NCBI GenBank assembly: GCA_002336465.1
Contig: DDEP01000109.1
Coordinates: 9,301 to 34,060, forward strand
Direction of reading: 5' to 3'
Origin: Pedobacter sp. UBA1951
GTDB taxonomy: Bacteria > Bacteroidota > Bacteroidia > Sphingobacteriales > Sphingobacteriaceae
DNA length: 24,760 nt
A program made the position numbers and the translations under genes. Shown piece after piece: positions 21,427 through 24,760 of the stretch. How positions within the stretch are numbered: the stretch's first letter is position 1; every line of letters starts with the position of its first letter. The notes beneath the pieces are model-generated. The model had not been told where the DNA came from and made no database searches. It saw nothing but the letters and a program-made list of their open reading frames with translations.

Positions 21427-21822
21427 TTAAGACTTAGAAAATGTCATCAGCAATTTTTCTCCTGCATACAGCATCAATTTTCCATTCTCTGTTCTGAGGC
21501 TGGTAACTTTTTCGAGATCTTTGAGGTAATCGGTTTCATATTTAATCAGATTCTCGCACATCATCTTCGTACTGAACATTTGGGTAAATGTAATATTATA
21601 ACCTACCAATGCAAATCCTCCGCCATAATTATTGCAGAATGCTTTACCCGATACTCTATTGTCTGTACTGAAATTTAAAGTAGCTTGAGCCTTATCTGGT
21701 AAAGTATGATCTGTCCATTGTGCTAAGGTCCAGTTGGTACCTGATACGTTTACCGAGCCTAAGGTAGAGGCACATGATTGCAAGCCAACAATGGCCATCA
21801 ATAAAAACACAATTTTTTTCAT
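21427..21822 (-). CDS. META-domain (HslJ-like) lipoprotein
   Basis: A 131-residue lipoprotein. The N-terminus MKKIVFLLMAIVGLQSC is an SPII signal with C17 lipidated. The mature region begins GTNWTLAQW, then has ATLNFSTDNRVSGKAFCNNYGGGFALVGYNITF, and near the end FSTKMMCENL and the pattern LTxxNGKLMLYAGEKLLMTF. The order W-x-L, then G-x-x-x-C-N-x-Y-G-G, then T-x-M-x-C is the signature of the META domain (DUF306), found in HslJ and in heat- or stress-linked lipoproteins; its biochemical role is not settled. The paired cysteines (in AFCNNY and MMCENL) are the family's conserved pair. It precedes aat by 8 nt. Confidence 0.88.
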   Translation of the reverse strand: MKKIVFLLMAIVGLQSCASTLGSVNVSGTNWTLAQWTDHTLPDKAQATLNFSTDNRVSGKAFCNNYGGGFALVGYNITFTQMFSTKMMCENLIKYETDYLKDLEKVTSLRTENGKLMLYAGEKLLMTFSKS

Positions 21823-21828
21823 TTGCTT

Positions 21829-21836
21829 TAAATCTA
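21829..21836 (-). promoter_or_regulatory. -7 type box abutting the META gene start
   Basis: The reverse strand reads TAGATTTA and ends 6 nt before the ATG at 21822. It could start a nearly leaderless transcript. A second, perfect -7 box lies further upstream at 21885-21892. Confidence 0.25.
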
Positions 21837-21884
21837 CTATAGCCGCTACATTACGACATGCCCTTGTAAAAGCAATTTTATGGC

Positions 21885-21892
21885 CAAATTTA
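21885..21892 (-). promoter_or_regulatory. Bacteroidota -7 box for META-aat
   Basis: The reverse strand reads TAAATTTG, a perfect TAnnTTTG match within the 82-nt gap after the membrane protein gene. It would give a leader of about 55 nt. No -33 TTTG at the usual spacing is found. Confidence 0.35.
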
Positions 21893-21904
21893 CTGTGCTA
21901 TTTT

Positions 21905-22294
21905 TCAAATCAGGTTTTTATGATTGCGTATGGTAAGGTAAAGCCTTATAAACTCAAACATGATACAGGTTTTTAAGGTAATATCAAACCATTTATCCTC
22001 AAATAAACCTACCGCTTCTGGGATAAGAGAAATAAAGCCAATACTAAAAACCCACAGATATAACCTAAAAGGAAACTGTACATAATACAATACTGCCGCT
22101 ATCTTTTTCATCTTAACCTGTGCATACACACAGTATGCAATCAAGGCAAACATCGGGAACATTAAAATCGATGATATTTTTTCTGATAGCAAGGTGATAT
22201 TTGAAAAATCAGCAGCAATATGCCAAAGCTGCATCCCTAAAAAAATAAGAGATATAGCATCTAAAAAGGCAAATACATAAAAAAGTTTACGCAT
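21905..22294 (-). CDS. Small multi-pass membrane protein of unknown function
   Basis: I do not recognise this 129-residue protein beyond its topology. Hydrophobic helices are visible at about 4-24 (LFYVFAFLDAISLIFLGMQL), 43-60 (ILMFPMFALIAYCVYA), 66-95 (interior LYYVQFPFRLYLWVFSIGFI) and 106-122 (LKTCIMFEFIRLYLTI), suggesting four transmembrane segments with short loops. No conserved charged motif or known transporter signature is apparent. The gene starts 18 nt after a possible small coupled ORF downstream of the YoaK-like gene, so it may belong to the same transcript. Confidence 0.7.
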   Translation of the reverse strand: MRKLFYVFAFLDAISLIFLGMQLWHIAADFSNITLLSEKISSILMFPMFALIAYCVYAQVKMKKIAAVLYYVQFPFRLYLWVFSIGFISLIPEAVGLFEDKWFDITLKTCIMFEFIRLYLTIRNHKNLI

Positions 22295-22312
22295 GTCAGT
22301 TCTCTATCGGCT

Positions 22313-22429
22313 TTAAAAATGCCTAATTTTTACAAACTTAAAATCTTCAACAAACTCCTGCAAATCCCCATGCCTTAATTTTAAGTGCATAGCTTTATAA
22401 AACTTTGACATCTCCTCCTGTTTACTCAT
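22313..22429 (-). CDS. Possible 38-residue ORF overlapping the 3' end of the YoaK-like gene
   Basis: An ATG at 22429 lies in another frame within the last codons of the YoaK-like gene, so the start of this ORF and the stop of that gene overlap by 8 nt (ATGAGTAA). The 38-residue product, MSKQEEMSKFYKAMHLKLRH followed by an acidic-then-basic tail, is charged and predicted helical. An alternative ATG at residue 7 is directly preceded by a GGAGGAG sequence with too little spacing for a normal Shine-Dalgarno. Stop-start overlap is a usual sign of translational coupling, but the length is short and I know no homologue. A longer ORF extending to 22522 exists only by reading into the YoaK-like gene. 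Confidence 0.3.
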   Translation of the reverse strand: MSKQEEMSKFYKAMHLKLRHGDLQEFVEDFKFVKIRHF

Positions 22430-23156
22430 GCAAGTGCAGCCTTCCCAGTTTGCGTTTAATATAGTGGTACCTAAATAGCAATCTATCATACCATAAGGCA
22501 AAAAGTAATAATACAGCTGCAACCAACAAAGTTTTTAAACCTAAATACAGATGTGCAAAACCACCCATAATTCCTCCCAAAAAGAAGCAGCTAATAATCA
22601 TCAGCTTTAGAAAAATGGCTTTTTTAAGCTTTGTTCGTTCATTAGGATCGTGGTAAAAGAAAAGCTGCGACAACTCAATGCCCAAATCAGTAAACAAGCC
22701 AGTAAGGTGGGTGGTTCTTACTACCGACTGCGACACCCGTGTTACCAAGGCATTCTGCAAACCCATGGCAAACAATAACAGGCAGGCAAGTAAAATTGGA
22801 AATGTCTTAACCTCTGATCCTGAAACACCAACCAAGACCAAAAGTAAAGTTTCTATGAAGATGGGAATCACATAAGTAGAAATACGCTTACGTTTGGCAA
22901 CCAATTCTATAATAAAACTGGAAACAAAAGCCCCACAAAGAAAAAACAGAATAAAAAATAGAAAGGTAAAGGTTTCGGCATATTTTTTCAAAAATAATTG
23001 TTCGGCAAAAAAGGCAAAGTGTCCTGTTACGTTGGTAGTGAGCACCCCCAATGATAGGACTCCGGTAATATTTACCATTCCTGCCACACCTGATAACATC
23101 GAAGCCAGCTTAAGGTTGTGTAAAAAAGTACGTTTTTTTCCTGTATGCCTAAACAA
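22422..23156 (-). CDS. YoaK/DUF1275 family membrane protein
   Basis: A 244-residue inner-membrane protein of the DUF1275 family. Its N-terminus is basic (FRHTGKKRTFLHNLKLA), followed by the family's conserved LSGVAGMVNITGVLSLG and LTTNVTGHFAFF (about 40-51), then several further hydrophobic helices giving roughly six transmembrane segments. A cluster RVSQSVVRTTHLTGLFTDLG near the middle is also typical. The function is unknown. The start codon is a TTG at 23156: I recall homologues beginning MFRHxGKKR, a perfect -7 box stands 19 nt upstream, and the first in-frame ATG (23099) would remove the basic segment before the first helix. It follows the hemolysin-III-like gene by 56 nt. Confidence 0.85.
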   Translation of the reverse strand: MFRHTGKKRTFLHNLKLASMLSGVAGMVNITGVLSLGVLTTNVTGHFAFFAEQLFLKKYAETFTFLFFILFFLCGAFVSSFIIELVAKRKRISTYVIPIFIETLLLVLVGVSGSEVKTFPILLACLLLFAMGLQNALVTRVSQSVVRTTHLTGLFTDLGIELSQLFFYHDPNERTKLKKAIFLKLMIISCFFLGGIMGGFAHLYLGLKTLLVAAVLLLFALWYDRLLFRYHYIKRKLGRLHLHE

Positions 23157-23175
23157 TTGCAGTTGTATTTTACAA

Positions 23176-23183
23176 CAAATTTA
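23176..23183 (-). promoter_or_regulatory. Bacteroidota -7 box for the YoaK-like gene
   Basis: The reverse strand reads TAAATTTG, a perfect match, 19 nt before the TTG start codon. Its position supports the TTG start, since the transcript would begin about 14 nt upstream of it. Confidence 0.45.
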
Positions 23184-23212
23184 AAAATAAAGAATGTTGT
23201 ATTTCTATGTTT

Positions 23213-23848
23213 TTAACCTTTAAAAACATAAACGTAATTATACACAAAATGTGATAACGCACCCATATTTACAAATAGATGCCACAGCTCATGACTGTGC
23301 AGGTACTTATGAAGAGGTTGGTCTTTGGCATAATAATAAGTGCCGCCTATATAAAAAACTCCGCCCAAAAACAGCCATAAAAAACCTGCCAGCGGTACAT
23401 GACCAATCATCTTGCTAATGAAAGGAATAATAAGACAACCCATTAAAATATACAAGGCATTAGAAAGCACTTTACTCTTAAGTCTGTTAAAAACCTTTAA
23501 AAGACAGCCCATTATTGCTATACCCCAAACCAAGGCAAACACGAACCAACGTATCCATCCCTCAAAAATAAGGAGCGTAGTAGGCATAAACGATCCCGCT
23601 ATCATGATATAGATACAACAATGATCAAACTTTTGCCATACCCTTATACCGTATTCTGTTTTAGGTACGCTGTGGTATATTGCGCTTACGCCGAAAACAA
23701 TGATAATGGCAAAACCATAAATATAAGCGGCGGTTAAAGCCAAGCTGTTGTCTGCTTTATTCAAGAGCATCCACAAGCCGGGAAAGGCAAGAACGGCAGG
23801 AACGAAATGGGTAAAAAAGTTTCCGGGCTCGCGAATATATTTATTCAT
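23213..23848 (-). CDS. Hemolysin III / PAQR family membrane protein
   Basis: A 211-residue protein with about seven transmembrane helices and the complete PAQR motif set: E7-x2-N10-x3-H14 at the first helix, S55-x3-H59 (SAIYH), D75 with HCCIY, and H186-x3-H190 (HELWH) in the last helix. These Ser/Asp/His residues form the zinc-dependent amide-hydrolase-like site of the CREST superfamily. Despite the name, bacterial YqfA/HlyIII homologues are widespread, and haemolysis is not an expected activity here; a membrane-lipid or membrane-energetics role is more likely. The start codon lies inside the end of rbfA (8-nt overlap), which indicates translational coupling. Confidence 0.9.
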   Translation of the reverse strand: MNKYIREPGNFFTHFVPAVLAFPGLWMLLNKADNSLALTAAYIYGFAIIIVFGVSAIYHSVPKTEYGIRVWQKFDHCCIYIMIAGSFMPTTLLIFEGWIRWFVFALVWGIAIMGCLLKVFNRLKSKVLSNALYILMGCLIIPFISKMIGHVPLAGFLWLFLGGVFYIGGTYYYAKDQPLHKYLHSHELWHLFVNMGALSHFVYNYVYVFKG

Positions 23849-24215
23849 CGTTGCCGTTCTCTTTTCGCTCTTTCGCTATCTTATCAAAAATTTGATCCAT
23901 GCGTTCTACGTATTCATTGGTATCATCAACAAAGAAACTAAGGGTAGGAATAGTCCTTGCCTGATGACGTATGCGAGCGCCTAGTTTGTACCTGATCTCA
24001 TTGGCGTGCGCATTAACTGTAGCTACCGACAAACGAGTATTATCTGTATTTAAAAAGCTTAGATAGACTTTTGCAACAGCTAAATCTGGGGAAACACGAA
24101 CCTTGGTAATGGTTACTAACGTATTGGGTAAATATGCTGATCCTTCTCTCTGAAAAATTGCAGCCAGTTCTTCCTGTAACAGTCCTGCAAATTTTTGTTG
24201 TCTTTTACTCTCCAT
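23841..24215 (-). CDS. rbfA: Ribosome-binding factor A
   Basis: RbfA is a 30S assembly factor needed for 16S rRNA 5'-end maturation and cold adaptation. The 124-residue protein has the KH-like core with VTITKVRVSPDLAVAKVYLSF (34-54), matching the family signature, a preceding ELAAIFQREG helix, and the later segment ANEIRYKLGARIRHQARTIPTLSFFVDDTNEYVERMDQIFD, where RIRHQ and P-L-x-F are typical. The C-terminal tail is short and charged. It is followed by the hemolysin-III-like gene with an 8-nt overlap. Upstream is hflX, with a 48-nt gap that holds a perfect 16-bp palindrome. Confidence 0.95.
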   Translation of the reverse strand: MESKRQQKFAGLLQEELAAIFQREGSAYLPNTLVTITKVRVSPDLAVAKVYLSFLNTDNTRLSVATVNAHANEIRYKLGARIRHQARTIPTLSFFVDDTNEYVERMDQIFDKIAKERKENGNDE

Positions 24216-24228
24216 TATCTTATGTCTA

Positions 24229-24244
24229 AGTTGCTATAGCAACT
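24229..24244. repeat. 16-bp perfect palindrome between hflX and rbfA
   Basis: AGTTGCTATAGCAACT reads identically on both strands. It sits 14 nt before the rbfA start codon and 20 nt after the hflX stop. It has no T-run, so it looks more like an operator or RNA hairpin than an intrinsic terminator. Confidence 0.5.
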
Positions 24245-24263
24245 GGTGTTTAACTGTATTTTA

Positions 24264-24760
24264 CTAATATAACAATTTATCGTATGGATAACGCTGTATA
24301 TGCATAGCTTTTACCTTATCATACAATAATTGTTTAAACTCTTCAATATTCTCTTTTCGGGTGGCCGAAATAAACAAGGCAGGTGTATTTTCATGTGCCA
24401 TCCAACTGCGTTTAAAATCCTCAAGGGTCAACGGAGTTTCAGGTTCTTCTTCCGTTTCATCAACCTGAGGAGAAACATAAGCATCTATTTTATTGAACAG
24501 CATAATGGTTTCTTTATCACGGGCCCCTAAATCTTTTAAGGTTTCGTTTACCGTATGGATCTGGTCTTCAAAGTTAGGATGCGAAACATCTACCACATGG
24601 ACCAGTATATCTGCCTCTCTTACTTCGTCTAAGGTAGATTTAAAGCACTCAACCAAGTGATGGGGTAGTTTTCTGATAAAGCCAACCGTATCAGAAAGCA
24701 GAAAGGGAAGGTTTTCTATAACAACTTTCCTAACCGTAGTATCTAAGGTTGCAAACAATT
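24264..24760 (-). CDS. hflX: GTPase HflX, C-terminal part only
   Basis: HflX is a ribosome-associated GTPase that splits stalled or heat-inactivated 70S ribosomes. The window edge cuts the gene: about 165 C-terminal residues are visible, beginning in LFATLDTTVRKV, a conserved segment just after the G1 loop. The G3 motif DTVGFIRKLPHHLVECFKST, the G4 motif NKID at about 89-92 of the fragment and the G5-like ISATRKENI follow, then a short C-terminal domain. The apparent TTG at 24758 is not a start but an internal leucine codon. Between G4 and G5 lies an acidic insertion (VDETEEEPETP). The nearby rbfA and the ABC-F gene also concern ribosomes, but adjacency beyond rbfA is not evidence of joint function. 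Confidence 0.93.
   Translation of the reverse strand, partial: LFATLDTTVRKVVIENLPFLLSDTVGFIRKLPHHLVECFKSTLDEVREADILVHVVDVSHPNFEDQIHTVNETLKDLGARDKETIMLFNKIDAYVSPQVDETEEEPETPLTLEDFKRSWMAHENTPALFISATRKENIEEFKQLLYDKVKAMHIQRYPYDKLLY

Noticed and set aside
22313..22522. A 69-codon version of the small ORF beginning inside the YoaK-like gene
   Set aside because: The first 31 codons only re-read the 3' end of the YoaK-like gene in another frame; the ATG at 22429 is the only start with a coupling logic.
23213..23848. Calling the hemolysin-III family gene a toxin or virulence factor
   Set aside because: The PAQR/YqfA family is widespread in harmless bacteria, the gene is coupled to rbfA, and nothing in the sequence supports a haemolytic role.
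1..24760. CRISPR arrays, tRNA or rRNA genes, prophage and insertion sequences
   Set aside because: I saw no regularly spaced repeats, cloverleaf-like stretches, integrase or transposase motifs on either strand.

Overview
The window looks like ordinary chromosome from a member of the Bacteroidota, most likely Sphingobacteriaceae and Pedobacter-like. The evidence is the low GC content by eye, the near absence of Shine-Dalgarno motifs, the presence of Bacteroidota-type promoter boxes (TTTG and TAnnTTTG), a gliding-motility lipoprotein (GldD), the futalosine route to menaquinone, GIN-domain and META-domain proteins, and SPI and SPII signal peptides typical of the phylum. I see no phage, transposase, CRISPR array, tRNA or rRNA. 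The genus is an inference.

Layout. Positions 1-830 (minus strand) hold a PTPS/QueD-type pterin synthase followed by folE, which is cut by the window edge. Positions 980-5730 (plus strand) hold two futalosine-pathway genes, mqnB and mqnD, separated by a GNAT acetyltransferase, an ABC-F protein with a hairpin-bearing leader, a DUF1801 protein and a small membrane protein. A bidirectional terminator at 5736-5760 closes this block. Positions 5785-11776 (minus strand) hold, in transcription order, a TPR protein; then a phosphosulfolactate synthase-like gene, aroE and gldD as a tight operon; then a metallo-beta-lactamase-fold hydrolase; then a LolC/E-type permease with an NlpE-C-like lipoprotein.

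Positions 12024-12473 encode a secreted NTF2-like protein. It faces a large M1 aminopeptidase (12585-15086, minus strand) across a roughly 100-bp nested palindromic element. A divergent ALDH7-type aldehyde dehydrogenase (15306-16847) ends at a strong terminator that faces a GIN-domain protein (16927-17565). A 965-residue SNF2 helicase (17892-20789) follows a palindrome-rich leader and converges, with a 4-nt overlap, on aat, which follows a META lipoprotein gene. The right end (21905-24760, minus strand) reads, in transcription order, hflX (partial), rbfA, a hemolysin-III/PAQR protein, a YoaK/DUF1275 protein, a possible 38-residue coupled ORF and a small membrane protein.

How the genes work together. 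The pterin pair uses GTP to make tetrahydropterins. MqnB and MqnD supply menaquinone precursors. AroE makes shikimate, and chorismate made from it is also the entry substrate of the futalosine route. RbfA, HflX and the ABC-F protein all act on ribosomes. The most suggestive linkage is the sulfonate-forming enzyme sharing an operon with gldD, because sulfonolipids have been reported to be required for gliding in this phylum. I found no clearly new multi-gene defence or mobile system. The best leads are this operon, the PTPS motif, the ABC-F leader, the nested palindrome at 12477-12577 and the set of promoter boxes lying directly against start codons.
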